Origin: Hyphomonadaceae bacterium
GTDB taxonomy: Bacteria; Pseudomonadota; Alphaproteobacteria; Caulobacterales; Aquidulcibacteraceae
DNA: 64,000 nt
Assembly (NCBI GenBank): GCA_019753105.1
Contig: JAIELJ010000012.1
Location: 1-64,000, forward strand
Reading direction: 5' to 3'
A program made the position numbers and the translations under genes. Shown in pieces: positions 25,667 through 34,714 of this stretch; position 1 is the first letter of the stretch, and each line of letters starts with the position of its first letter. The notes under the pieces are model-generated. The model was given only the letters and a program-made list of their open reading frames with translations, had not been told where the DNA came from and ran no database searches.

Positions 25667-27043
25667 TCAACTCACGCGATCCTTCACCAGTGTCCGGCCT
25701 GCCAGCAGGAAATGCAGCGCTGCCCAGCCGAGGAAGAAGATCGTAGTACCCAGCGCGTATTTCAGGCCCAAGCCCTGGGCGCTGGCGCAGGTCGCGGCAT
25801 TCTCCGGCGACACGCTGCGCGGATCACATTGCGCCAAGGTCAGCGTGCTGGTGTCAGAGAGAATTTGTTGAGCGAAGAAGTCGTTGGCGGCGCCGACGAA
25901 GGGCGGTCCGAGGCCATAGCCGATCAGGTTCACGATCAGGATCAGAATGGCGACTGCAGTCGCGCGTTGCAGCGGCGCCGACACGCTCATCGTCACTGCG
26001 TACATGGAGCCGAGATAGAGATAGTGGAAAATTGGCGCGAGCATCAGGAACACAAACGCCCACATGAATTCGGTCTGCATGAACGAGAGAATGTAGAGCG
26101 GAATGGCGATGCCTACGCCGAGCGCCGGCAGCCATGAATTCACACGCGCATGCTTGGGTGCCAGCCGGTCAGCCAAATGGCCGCCCATGAATGTGCCGAG
26201 CGCGGTGGAGAGGCCAGCGACCGCGCCCATCGCATAAGAGGCGTGTGCGATTTCGAGCGCCGGCGTCGCGCCCAGATCGTAATTGCGCACCAAGTGCGAC
26301 ACCAGAAACTGCGAACTGCCGTAGCCGACAAAGCTGATCAGCGCGCCGCCAAAGGCGATGTGCCAGAAGGATGCTTTCTTCGAGAGCGTCTTCAGCGTCT
26401 CGCTGAAGCTCGGCGGCTTGGCCAGCCCGCCTGAACGCGGAGGCTCTTTGACCGTGAGCTTGAGCAGGATCGCAGCCAAAATGCCGGGGGCGCCGAGCAA
26501 GATGAACGCCGTGCGCCAATCGAAGTTCGCCACCAGCCAGCCGCCGCCGAGATAGGCCATGGCGCTGCCAAGCGGAATGCCGAGCGAGAAGATTGCTAGC
26601 GCCGTGGCGCGGCGGTCGGCGGGGAAATAATCGGCGATCGCCGATTGCGACGGCGGCACGCACGCCGCTTCGCCAATGCCGACGCCGAGCCGGCACAGCG
26701 CCAGCTGGAAGAAATTGCCGGCGAACCCGCATGCCGCCGTCATCAGGCTCCAAAGGAAAGCGCCGATGGATACGATGGTGATGCGGTTGGCGCGTTCCGC
26801 CAAACGCGCGATCGGGATGCCCAGCGTCGTGTAGAGGATGGCGAAGACCGGCCCGCCCAGCAGCCCGACCATAAAGTTCGAGACGCCGAACTCTCTGATT
26901 ATGTCTTCCTGCACGATCGAGATCAGCAGGCGGTCGATGAAGTTGAACGTGTATATGACGACGAGGACGCCGAGGATGTAGGCGCGGTAGGGCTTTGTGC
27001 CGTAACCCTGAAAGCCGCCTGGCGCTGAAGTCGCGTCGCTCAT
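25667..27043 (-). CDS. MFS transporter (spinster-like)
   Basis: The 458-residue protein has twelve predicted membrane segments. The N-terminal pattern (YTFNFIDRLLISIVQEDI) and loop motif (GIPIARLAERANRITIVSIG) place it in the spinster-like MFS group widespread in Caulobacterales and sphingomonads. The start at ATG 27043 is preceded by GGCGGGGGAA; an upstream Met at 27064 is possible. The substrate is unknown. It lies just upstream of purB on the same strand, but a purine link is not shown. Confidence 0.9.
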   Translation of the reverse strand: MSDATSAPGGFQGYGTKPYRAYILGVLVVIYTFNFIDRLLISIVQEDIIREFGVSNFMVGLLGGPVFAILYTTLGIPIARLAERANRITIVSIGAFLWSLMTAACGFAGNFFQLALCRLGVGIGEAACVPPSQSAIADYFPADRRATALAIFSLGIPLGSAMAYLGGGWLVANFDWRTAFILLGAPGILAAILLKLTVKEPPRSGGLAKPPSFSETLKTLSKKASFWHIAFGGALISFVGYGSSQFLVSHLVRNYDLGATPALEIAHASYAMGAVAGLSTALGTFMGGHLADRLAPKHARVNSWLPALGVGIAIPLYILSFMQTEFMWAFVFLMLAPIFHYLYLGSMYAVTMSVSAPLQRATAVAILILIVNLIGYGLGPPFVGAANDFFAQQILSDTSTLTLAQCDPRSVSPENAATCASAQGLGLKYALGTTIFFLGWAALHFLLAGRTLVKDRVS

Positions 27044-27156
27044 CGTTCCCCCGCCTGTGGTCACGTCGTGTTGTGACGGCCCGACGCGCGGCGGTCAAAC
27101 GCGGATGTGACCTGAGCCCGCGCTGCCGTCACGAAAGCTGCGCTTCAGTTCGCGTC

Positions 27157-27618
27157 TCAGGCAATCTCGAAGAGCCCATCCACCTCGACGGCGAAATCCA
27201 TCGGCAGGTTCGCCATGCCCACGGCGGAGCGGGCGTGCTTGCCGGCGTCGCCGAAGACTTGGACCATCAGGTCCGAGCAGCCGTTCATGACTTGCGGGAT
27301 CGGGCTGAACTCTGGCGTCACGTTCACAAAGCCGTTCAGCTTCACCACGCGTTTCACGCGATCAAGATCGCCACCGCACGCAGCTTTGACTTGCGCGAGG
27401 AGGTTGAGCGCGCACAGGCGTGCAGCCGCTTGGCCTTCTTCAACTTCGATCGCATCGCCGAGCTTGCCTTTGATGCCGCCGGAGGCGTCGACCGAGACTT
27501 GCCCCGATACGTGGACGACATTGCCGACGATCACGAACGGCACATAGGAGGCCACCGGCGCCGGCGGCGTCGGCAACGTGATGCCCAGTTCCTGCAAGCG
27601 GGCTTCGATGCGTGCCAT
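27157..27618 (-). CDS. RidA/YjgF family protein
   Basis: The 153-residue protein is of the longer RidA subgroup (GNVVHVSGQVSVDASGG, ARLCALNLLAQVKAACGGDLDRVKRVVKLNGFVN, and the end HARSAVGMANLPMDFAVEV with the conserved Arg). RidA proteins hydrolyse reactive enamine/imine intermediates made by PLP enzymes. Members of this longer subgroup are less well characterised. It is a single gene between the MFS transporter and dinB. Confidence 0.9.
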   Translation of the reverse strand: MARIEARLQELGITLPTPPAPVASYVPFVIVGNVVHVSGQVSVDASGGIKGKLGDAIEVEEGQAAARLCALNLLAQVKAACGGDLDRVKRVVKLNGFVNVTPEFSPIPQVMNGCSDLMVQVFGDAGKHARSAVGMANLPMDFAVEVDGLFEIA

Positions 27619-27688
27619 GGCCGTGATCTCCCCTGATGTGTTGCGCCTCTAATAGCGGGACAAATCTCAGTCGTCATCACTCCACCCA

Positions 27689-27722
27689 TCCCCGGGTGCG
27701 AGCAGAGCGAGCAATCCGGGGA
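27689..27722. repeat. Intergenic palindromic element between dinB and ridA
   Basis: TCCCCGG (27689-27695) and CCGGGGA (27716-27722) flank a centre containing GCGAGCAGAGCGAGCA. It looks like the short GC-rich palindromes scattered between alphaproteobacterial genes and lies just past the dinB stop, where it could end or protect the dinB transcript. Confidence 0.5.
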
Positions 27723-27725
27723 GGG

Positions 27726-28994
27726 CTACTCCTCGTCCTCCCACTCAGCCTTTAGCGCGCGCCCAGTCTGCACCGCGTCCTTCCCAAACTTATCCCGCGC
27801 CTTCGCGATAGCCGCTTCCGCCGCGGCGCGCTTTGGCGTCGCCGTATCGAGCATATCGCCCTTATCGGCGGCCGCCGCGTCGCTGAAATTAGAGAGGCCG
27901 ACGCCGATCAGGCGGTACTTGGTTTTGCCGTCGGCATCGCCGGCCAGCAGTTCGCGGGCGTGCTGGAAGATGCGCGCCGCCAGCAGCGTCGGCTCCGGCA
28001 GTTGCCGCCGCCGCGTGATGATCTTGAACCTCGTGTCCTTGAGCTTGAGCGTGAGCGTCAGTCCCGCTGTCTCGCTGGCGCGGCAGCGCGTGGCGACCTT
28101 TTCGCAGAGCGGCCAGAGGATGTCCTCGAGCGCTTCGATCTCTGAAACGTCCTCGAAGAACGTCGTCTCCGCCGAGATGCTTTTGCGTTCGCCGTGCGGA
28201 TCGACCTTGCGCGGATCATCGGCCATCGAGAGCGCGAAAAGATGCGCGCCCCAATCGCCGTAGAGCGCACGCATGCGTTGTGGGCCGACGGTGCGAATGT
28301 CGCCGATTTTGCGAAGCCCGTTGCGCTCAAGCGCTGTCGCGCCCGCGGGCCCGACGCCAGGGAGGGTCGAGACGGAGCGACTTTCGAGAAACTCGAGGGC
28401 CTCGCCACGGCCAATGACCGAGAAGCCGCGCGGCTTGTCGAGATCGCTCGCAGTCTTGGCAAGGAACTTGTTGAACGAGAGGCCGATCGAGACGGTGAGG
28501 CGGCGCTCTTCCCAAATCTTGTTTTGCAACTTGATCAGTGATTGCGCCGGCAGACCGCCATGCAGCGCTTCAGTGCCGGTTAAGTCCATGAAGGCTTCAT
28601 CGATGGACAGCGGCTGCACTTGCGGCGTCAAATCCTCCATCATCCGCCGGATGATGCGGCCTTCCTCGACATACTTGCGCATGTCGCCATGCACGACTTT
28701 CGCCTGCGGGCAGAGCTTCAGCGCCTTGAACATCGGCATGGCGCTACGCACCCCATAAGCGCGGGCGACATAGCAGCATGTGGACACCACACCGCGCTTG
28801 CCGCCGCCGACGATGACGGGGTGTGGCTGCAAGCTGGGATCGTCGCGCTTTTCAATCGAAGCGTAGAAGGCGTCGCAATCGAGGTGAGCGATGGAGAGCG
28901 TGGTGAGTTCGCTATGCTCAACCGGCTGCTCCTCGCCGCAATGGGCGCAGCGGGGCGTTGGCGTTTCCTGGGCGCAAGCGCGGCAGAGGATCAC
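27726..28994 (-). CDS. dinB: DNA polymerase IV (Y-family) with N-terminal Cys cluster
   Basis: The 422-residue Y-family polymerase has the palm motif AHLDCDAFYASIEKRDDP and the second acidic site LSIDEAFMDLTG, followed by helix-hairpin-helix (STLPGVGPAGATALERNG) and little-finger domains. The first 20 residues carry CRACAQETPTPRCAHCG, a four-Cys zinc-ribbon-like extension also present in other alphaproteobacterial DinB proteins as far as I recall. It performs error-prone translesion synthesis. The start overlaps the stop of the ROK kinase gene by 4 bases (ATGA). I see no clear LexA box. Confidence 0.93.
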   Translation of the reverse strand: MILCRACAQETPTPRCAHCGEEQPVEHSELTTLSIAHLDCDAFYASIEKRDDPSLQPHPVIVGGGKRGVVSTCCYVARAYGVRSAMPMFKALKLCPQAKVVHGDMRKYVEEGRIIRRMMEDLTPQVQPLSIDEAFMDLTGTEALHGGLPAQSLIKLQNKIWEERRLTVSIGLSFNKFLAKTASDLDKPRGFSVIGRGEALEFLESRSVSTLPGVGPAGATALERNGLRKIGDIRTVGPQRMRALYGDWGAHLFALSMADDPRKVDPHGERKSISAETTFFEDVSEIEALEDILWPLCEKVATRCRASETAGLTLTLKLKDTRFKIITRRRQLPEPTLLAARIFQHARELLAGDADGKTKYRLIGVGLSNFSDAAAADKGDMLDTATPKRAAAEAAIAKARDKFGKDAVQTGRALKAEWEDEE

Positions 28995-29878
28995 GCAGCC
29001 TCATCCGGACTAAAGAGCCACGCCGCACCGCGCACGCCGGAGCTATCGCCGTGCTTGTTCTGAACTAGTTCCGTTTCCAGCACGTCGGAGAAGATGTGCG
29101 CCAGCAGCTTCCCGTGCACGCTCGGATACAAGCTCTTTACGTTCGACACGCCGCCGCCGAACACGATCACGTCCGGATCGAGGATATCGATCACAACCGC
29201 AAGCGAACGCGCGACGCGATCGGCGTACACATCAAGCACATAGCGCGCGTGCGCGTCGCCCGCTTGCGCCTTCTCATCCGCCTTGCGCGCACTCATACCA
29301 AACGCGCGTTTAAAGCCGGTGCCGGAGAGCCATTGTTCGAGGCAGCCCCAGCGTCCGCACCAATCGCGAACCGGCGTTTCATCCGCGCGGGGCCATGGCA
29401 GCGGCGTGTGGCCCCATTCGCCACCAATCCCGTTGGCGCCGCGGATGATCTTGCGCTCCACGACAACGCCGCCACCGCAGCCCGTGCCAAGGATCACGCC
29501 AAACACGACGCGCCCATGCGCCGCCGCGCCATCGACAGCTTCGGACAATGCAAAGCAGTTTGCATCGTTTTCGACCCGAACTGGTCGCTTCAGCGCCGCT
29601 TCCAAATCTTGCTCGAACGGCATGCCATTGAGCCATACCGAGTTGGCGTTGCGCACGAGCCCGGTTTTCGGCGAGAGCGAGCCGGGGATGGCGAGGCCGA
29701 TGACGCTAATGCGTTGCCCCGAATCGGCTTCGATTTGGGCGACCAGATCGATGATCGCCCGCACTGCGCTCTGATAGTCCCCAGGATTGGGCACGCGCTG
29801 CCGGTTCAGGATTTCTCCCGTTGAATCAAGTAGAGCGCCTTCGATCTTGGTGCCGCCGAAATCAATGCCAAGTCGCAT
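28991..29878 (-). CDS. ROK-family sugar kinase
   Basis: The 295-residue protein begins with the phosphate-1 motif GIDFGGTKIEGALLD. It has VENDANCFALSEA with the catalytic Asp, GVILGTGCGGGVVV, and the ROK zinc region GGEWGHTPLPWP...WCGRWGCLEQWLSG. The usual CxCGxxGC zinc site reads D-W-C-G-R-W-G-C, so the first Cys is Asp. It is probably a fructokinase or N-acetylhexosamine kinase, but the sugar cannot be settled from sequence. It is translationally coupled to dinB downstream. A CtrA box lies 11 bp before its start and between it and divK. Confidence 0.88.
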   Translation of the reverse strand: MRLGIDFGGTKIEGALLDSTGEILNRQRVPNPGDYQSAVRAIIDLVAQIEADSGQRISVIGLAIPGSLSPKTGLVRNANSVWLNGMPFEQDLEAALKRPVRVENDANCFALSEAVDGAAAHGRVVFGVILGTGCGGGVVVERKIIRGANGIGGEWGHTPLPWPRADETPVRDWCGRWGCLEQWLSGTGFKRAFGMSARKADEKAQAGDAHARYVLDVYADRVARSLAVVIDILDPDVIVFGGGVSNVKSLYPSVHGKLLAHIFSDVLETELVQNKHGDSSGVRGAAWLFSPDEAA

Positions 29879-29888
29879 CGATCAATCC

Positions 29889-29904
29889 TTAATCTGTTCT
29901 TAAC
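29889..29904. promoter_or_regulatory. CtrA-binding box upstream of divK
   Basis: TTAATCTGTTCTTAAC is a perfect match to the Caulobacter CtrA site TTAA-N7-TTAAC. It lies 118 bp before the divK ATG and 11 bp before the divergent ROK kinase start. In Caulobacter divK transcription is CtrA-dependent, so the site probably closes the same feedback loop here. Effects on the ROK-dinB operon are possible. Confidence 0.82.
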
Positions 29905-30021
29905 GAGAAGCGTAAAACTGGCGCTATTGCGATGGGTTGTTAATGGCCCTGCGTTATAAGGCGCGCAATGAGCGCAGAAGCGCCAAGAACATTGTGGGTT
30001 GTTGCGGAAGCGAAGCGGGTG

Positions 30022-30387
30022 ATGGCCAAGACCGTTCTCATCGTCGAAGACAGCGAACTCAATATGAGGCTGTTCAACGATCTGTTGGAAGCCTTTGGCT
30101 ACCGCACGGTCAAGACCCGCGACGGCCGCCAGGCGCTGCCGCTGGCCCGCGAACACAAGCCCGACCTCATCGTCATGGACATCCAGCTGCCGGAAATCTC
30201 TGGCCTGGAGATCACCGACCGCTTGAAGAAAGATCCGGTTCTGAAGTCGATACCGGTCGTCGCGGTTACCGCGTTTGCGATGCGCGGCGACGAGCAGAAG
30301 ATCATGGCCGCGGGCTGCGATGCTTATCTCTCGAAGCCCATCTCGGTGACCACGTTCCTGGAAACCATCCGCAAGTTTATCGGATAA
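30022..30387 (+). CDS. divK: Cell-cycle response regulator DivK
   Basis: The 121-residue single receiver domain starts [20 protein letters not shown] and has the phospho-acceptor Asp in [12 protein letters not shown], Thr in [12 protein letters not shown] and Lys in YLSKPISV. It is close to Caulobacter DivK along its whole length. DivK is phosphorylated by DivJ, dephosphorylated by PleC, and controls CtrA through DivL-CckA. The ATG at 30022 gives the family N-terminus; the frame is open to 29968. It is followed by pleD 13 bp downstream, the classic pair. Confidence 0.95.
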   Translation: MAKTVLIVEDSELNMRLFNDLLEAFGYRTVKTRDGRQALPLAREHKPDLIVMDIQLPEISGLEITDRLKKDPVLKSIPVVAVTAFAMRGDEQKIMAAGCDAYLSKPISVTTFLETIRKFIG

Positions 30388-30400
30388 GGAGGGAGCACGC

Positions 30401-31777
30401 TTGAGCGCGCGCATCCTCGTTGTCGACGATCTTGAAGCCAACCGCCGCTTGCTCGAAGCAAAGCTGGGCGCGGATTACTACGATGTATTGACGGCCCAGC
30501 GCGGCGAAGAGGCCGTGCAGCTCGCCAAGCGCGAGAAGCCCGATCTCATCTTGATGGACGTCATGATGCCGGGCGGCATAGACGGCTATGAAGCTTGCCG
30601 GCGCCTGAAGGCGATGCCGGAGACGCGACACATCCCCGTCGTGATCCTCACGACGCTGGACGATCGCGATAACAAGCTGCGCGGCCTGCAAGCCGGCGCC
30701 GAAGAATTTCTGCCAAAGCCGATCGACGACGTTCAACTGATGGCGCGGGTCAAAAGCCTGCTGGGGCTCAAAGTCGTCATCGACGAACTCCGCGCGCGCG
30801 AAGCCAACGGCAAACGCCTTGGCGTCATTGATGAAGAAGCGCGCGACCCTCTGGAGCAACACAAGCTGGTTGCCGGCAATGTGCTGGTTGTTGAAGACAA
30901 CGCCACGCAGATCAAGTCGATCAAGGCAGCGCTTGGTGTCGAGCATCGGGTCGCTGTGATGGGCGTTGATGAAGCCGCTGGACCGCCGGATCTCTGCGTA
31001 GTTTCCGTAACCGCTCGTGCGTTCGACGGTTTCCGTGTCATCGCCCGCATGCGCTCGGGCGAGGCTACGCGGCATTTGCCCATCCTCGCGGTCGTCGAAC
31101 CCGATGATCGCAAACGTATCGTACGCGCGCTTGAACTTGGCGCCCATGACGTGATTAGCCGACCGATTGACGAAGAAGAGCTCGTGGCGAGAGCCCGCAC
31201 GCTCATGCGCCGCAAGCGCTATATGGATGCGCTGCGCGCACGGCTCGATCATAGTCTAGAGTTAGCGATCACCGATCAGCTCACAGGCCTCTACAATCGC
31301 CGTTTCCTGATGAACCAGCTGACGCCGCTCGTGCAGCGGGCGCAATGCGGCGGCGATCAAGTGTCGATCATGACGATCGACATCGATCACTTCAAACGCC
31401 TCAACGACACGTACGGTCACGATGTCGGTGACGGCGTGCTGCGCGATTTCTCCGTGCGGCTGGGCGCCAATACACGACCTTCGGATTTTGCCTGCCGGAT
31501 GGGTGGCGAGGAATTCGTCGTCATCATGCCGCGCACCAGCGGCGACATCGCTTGCCTTGCGGCAGAGCGCCTACGCCGCTCCGTCTGCGCTTCGCCGTTC
31601 ATCGTGGCGGGCCAGCAGAGCGAGCTTGAGGTCACCGTCTCCATTGGCGTCGCCTGCACAGGCGACGGCGAGGACACGGTAGAGACGTTGCTCAAGCGGG
31701 CGGACGAAGCGGTATACGAGGCCAAGGCGGCCGGCCGTAACCGCGTGGTGGGCAAGAGCGCCTCGCGGGCAGCTTAA
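30401..31777 (+). CDS. pleD: Diguanylate cyclase response regulator PleD (REC-REC-GGDEF)
   Basis: The 458-residue protein starts with TTG at 30401 behind a strong AAGGAGGGAG. Receiver 1 has the phospho-Asp in LILMDVMMPGG. Receiver 2 lacks it (CVVSVTARAFDG), as expected for the adaptor receiver of PleD. The GGDEF domain has the active motif GGEEF and the inhibitory c-di-GMP site RPSD just before it. It makes c-di-GMP at the stalked pole during the swarmer-to-stalked transition and is activated by DivJ/PleC together with DivK. Confidence 0.96.
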   Translation: MSARILVVDDLEANRRLLEAKLGADYYDVLTAQRGEEAVQLAKREKPDLILMDVMMPGGIDGYEACRRLKAMPETRHIPVVILTTLDDRDNKLRGLQAGAEEFLPKPIDDVQLMARVKSLLGLKVVIDELRAREANGKRLGVIDEEARDPLEQHKLVAGNVLVVEDNATQIKSIKAALGVEHRVAVMGVDEAAGPPDLCVVSVTARAFDGFRVIARMRSGEATRHLPILAVVEPDDRKRIVRALELGAHDVISRPIDEEELVARARTLMRRKRYMDALRARLDHSLELAITDQLTGLYNRRFLMNQLTPLVQRAQCGGDQVSIMTIDIDHFKRLNDTYGHDVGDGVLRDFSVRLGANTRPSDFACRMGGEEFVVIMPRTSGDIACLAAERLRRSVCASPFIVAGQQSELEVTVSIGVACTGDGEDTVETLLKRADEAVYEAKAAGRNRVVGKSASRAA

Positions 31778-31837
31778 TCACTGACTTCCGGGCCGGATTT
31801 AGCCTCCGCTTGGCTGTTCAGCCGGGCTGCCTATGTT

Positions 31838-32677
31838 ATGCCGGAGCCGATGAATCAAGTTGATCTCATGGATAGCCCGGTCCGCGACGGCCGCATCAAG
31901 CTGCACGACCCGAGCGTCGCGTTTCCGGCGATGGCGAGGGCCGGCCGGCTCGCGGCCGAGTGTCTCGATATGCTTGTGCCGGAGGCGCGCGAAGGCGTGA
32001 CGACGGGTAGGCTCGATGATCTTGCGCGCCAGTTCGTGTTCGATCACGGCGCGATCCCGGCCTGCGTTTTCTATCGCGGCTATCGCCACACGATCTGCAC
32101 GTCCGTGAACCACGTCATTTGCCACGGCATACCGGGCGACAAGGTTCTAAAGAGCGGCGACATCGTCAATATCGACGTAACCGTCATCGTCGATGGTTGG
32201 CACGGCGATACCAGCCGCATGTATTCGATCGGCGAAGTCCCGCGTAAAGCCGAGCGGCTGATGGACATCACCTATGAAGCGTTGATGCGCGGCATCGCCG
32301 TCGTGAAGCCAGGCGCGACCACGGGCGATATCGGACATGCCATCCAATCCTACGCTGAAAGCGAGCGCACCAGCGTCGTGCGCGAGTTCTGTGGGCACGG
32401 CTTGGGCCGCGTCTTCCACGATGCGCCGAACATTCTGCATTTCGGCAAGCCCGGTCAGGGCGATGTGCTGAAGCCCGGCATGATCTTCACCATCGAGCCG
32501 ATGCTGAACCTCGGTTCGCCGGCCGTGAAGATTTTGAACGATGGCTGGACGGCGGTGTCGAAGGATAAGTCGCTCTCTTCGCAATACGAGCACTCCGTAG
32601 GTGTGACCGAGACTGGCGTCGAGATATTCACGGCCTCGCCAAAGGGCTTGCACCAGCCTCACCAGATCAAGGTGTAA
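31838..32677 (+). CDS. map: Methionine aminopeptidase, type I
   Basis: The 279-residue pita-bread-fold enzyme has the metal ligands in NIDVTVIVDGWHGDTSRM, CGHGLGRVFHD, FTIEPML and the final Glu in SSQYEHSVGVTETG. It removes the initiator Met from new proteins. The N-terminus has about 25 extra residues before the catalytic domain. An internal Met at codon 5 is also possible. It is followed within 6 bp by radC. Confidence 0.96.
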   Translation: MPEPMNQVDLMDSPVRDGRIKLHDPSVAFPAMARAGRLAAECLDMLVPEAREGVTTGRLDDLARQFVFDHGAIPACVFYRGYRHTICTSVNHVICHGIPGDKVLKSGDIVNIDVTVIVDGWHGDTSRMYSIGEVPRKAERLMDITYEALMRGIAVVKPGATTGDIGHAIQSYAESERTSVVREFCGHGLGRVFHDAPNILHFGKPGQGDVLKPGMIFTIEPMLNLGSPAVKILNDGWTAVSKDKSLSSQYEHSVGVTETGVEIFTASPKGLHQPHQIKV

Positions 32678-32683
32678 GCGGCG

Positions 32684-33499
32684 ATGGCGGGGCGCTCAAA
32701 GAAAAGCGTCACGCAAGCGCCGCCGCGCGCGGTCGAAGATAGCGAACTGTTTCCGTTTCATCTCGATGCCCAGCCTCAGGGCTTGCCGCCGATCGAAGTG
32801 CGCGCAAAGCCAAAAGCGAAGCCCGAGAAGCCGCATTATCACGATCACCGCTCCCGCCTTCGCGCGCGCTTCGATGAAGCCGGCGCCGGCGCGCTGGCGG
32901 ATTACGAGCTGCTGGAGCTCATGCTCTTTCGCACCATTCCACGACAGGACACCAAGCCGCTTGCGAAGGCGCTGCTCGCGCGCTTCGGCGATCTCTCGGC
33001 GGTGCTGGCCGCGCCCGTAGAGCGCATTGCCGAGGTGAAGGGCGTTGGTCCTGCCGTAGCGCAAGATCTGAAGATCATCCAAGCCATGCTCGAACGCGCC
33101 ATGCGCGCGCCTCTGCATCAGCGCACTGTGATTTCGTCGTGGTCGCAGCTTGTCAATTATTGCCGCGTCGCGCTGGCGCACGAGCCGCGCGAGCAATTCC
33201 GCGTCCTCTTCCTCGATACCAAGAACCAACTCGTTGCCGACGAGGTGATGAACGAGGGCACTGTCGATCACGCGCCTGTCTATCCACGCGAGATCGCGCG
33301 CCGGGCGCTCGAGCTTTCCGCGGCGTCGGTCATTCTCGTGCACAACCACCCATCCGGCGATCCCAAGCCCAGTGCGGCCGATCTCGCCATTACGCGCGAA
33401 ATTGTCGCCGCTGCTGAAACCGTGAGCGTTCGCGTGCATGACCATCTGGTCATTGGTCGAAATGGCGTCGCCAGCTTCAAGAGCTTGGGTCTGTTGTGA
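32684..33499 (+). CDS. radC: RadC/YicR family JAB-domain protein
   Basis: The 271-residue protein has an N-terminal helix-hairpin-helix region (VAEVKGVGPAVAQDLK-like IAEVKGVGPAVAQDL) and a C-terminal JAB metalloprotease-like domain with the zinc motif HNHPSGDPKPS...D. The first 60 residues are a basic, Pro-rich extension. Despite its name the family has no proven role in repair. It follows map closely and is probably co-transcribed. Confidence 0.92.
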   Translation: MAGRSKKSVTQAPPRAVEDSELFPFHLDAQPQGLPPIEVRAKPKAKPEKPHYHDHRSRLRARFDEAGAGALADYELLELMLFRTIPRQDTKPLAKALLARFGDLSAVLAAPVERIAEVKGVGPAVAQDLKIIQAMLERAMRAPLHQRTVISSWSQLVNYCRVALAHEPREQFRVLFLDTKNQLVADEVMNEGTVDHAPVYPREIARRALELSAASVILVHNHPSGDPKPSAADLAITREIVAAAETVSVRVHDHLVIGRNGVASFKSLGLL

Positions 33500-33543
33500 G
33501 CGGCGCCTTGGTTTCGCCGGGGGCGAAGACCTAGATAGAGCGC

Positions 33544-34695
33544 ATGGACGGGTCGGATCCCTTTACGGTCACGATTGCGGGCGATCTGAACAAGATCGAC
33601 CGCGCCGCATGGGATGCGCACGCCAATCCGTCTACTGCGCCGTACGATCCGTTTATCTCCTGGGATTTCCTGCAAGCGCTGGAAGAGAGCGGGTGCGTGT
33701 CGGCCGCAACCGGCTGGCAACCTCTGCATCTGGTCGCGCACGATGCGGGCGGCGCCGTTGCCGGCTTCATGCCGCTCTACGCGAAGGATCACTCGTACGG
33801 CGAGTACGTGTTCGACCACGGCTGGGCCGATGCATTCTATCGCGCGGGCGGCAGCTATTACCCGAAACTCCAATGCGCCGTGCCGTTCACCCCTGTGCCC
33901 GGGCGCCGGATATTGGCCAGTGACGCAGGCGTCGAGCGGGCGCTGGCGCAAGCGGCGATCGCCTTGGCGCAACGCTCCGAAGCATCCTCCGTTCACGCGA
34001 CATTTGCCGAGCGCGCTGCGTGCGAGCGCTTGACGCCACTCGACTACATGACACGCGTCGGCCTCCAATATCATTGGTTCAACAACAGCTATGCGAGCTT
34101 TGACGATTTTCTGAGCGCGCTCTCGTCGCAAAAGCGCAAGACCATTCGCCGCGAACGTCAGCGCGCATGCGAAGGGCTCACGATAAAGCGTCTGCGCGGC
34201 GCGGAGATCACCGAGCGCGATTGGGATTTCTTCTTCCGCTGCTACATGGATACGGGCTCCCGCAAATGGGGGCAGCCCTATCTCAACCGAGACTTCTTCA
34301 CGATTATTGCGGAACGCATGGCCGATCGGTGCGTGCTGTTCGTCGCCGAAGCGGATGGGACGCCCTTTGCATCAGCGCTCAATTTCCTCGGCGGCGCAGC
34401 GCTCTACGGCCGCTATTGGGGGCGCATTGCGGACGTGCCGTTCCTGCATTTTGAGCTCTGCTATTACCAGGCCATCGATCTCGCAATCGAACTGGGTTTG
34501 GAGCGTGTGGAAGCAGGCGCCCAGGGTGAGCACAAGCTCGCGCGCGGCTACATCCCGGTCGAGACCTATAGCGCCCACTGGATCGCCCATCCCGGTCTGC
34601 GCAGCGCGATCTGGCGGTTCCTCCAAGCCGAGACGCCGGCGGTTATCGATGAAGCGGAGGCGTTGCTGGAGGGCGCTCCGTTCAAGAAGCCCTAG
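33544..34695 (+). CDS. COG3146 (DUF482) acyltransferase-like protein
   Basis: The 383-residue protein matches the COG3146 'peptidogalycan biosynthesis/GNAT-like' family: AWDAHANPSTAPYDPFISWDFL, MPLYAKDHSYGEYVFDHGWADA, SSQKRKTIRRERQ and FCYYQAIDLAIE-like FELCYYQAIDLAIELG. The fold contains two GNAT-like halves, as in the Fem/MurM group. The substrate is not established. It lies 44 bp after radC on the same strand and may be read through from map-radC. Confidence 0.88.
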   Translation: MDGSDPFTVTIAGDLNKIDRAAWDAHANPSTAPYDPFISWDFLQALEESGCVSAATGWQPLHLVAHDAGGAVAGFMPLYAKDHSYGEYVFDHGWADAFYRAGGSYYPKLQCAVPFTPVPGRRILASDAGVERALAQAAIALAQRSEASSVHATFAERAACERLTPLDYMTRVGLQYHWFNNSYASFDDFLSALSSQKRKTIRRERQRACEGLTIKRLRGAEITERDWDFFFRCYMDTGSRKWGQPYLNRDFFTIIAERMADRCVLFVAEADGTPFASALNFLGGAALYGRYWGRIADVPFLHFELCYYQAIDLAIELGLERVEAGAQGEHKLARGYIPVETYSAHWIAHPGLRSAIWRFLQAETPAVIDEAEALLEGAPFKKP

Positions 34696-34714
34696 GGACC
34701 GGCAAGCCCCGCGA

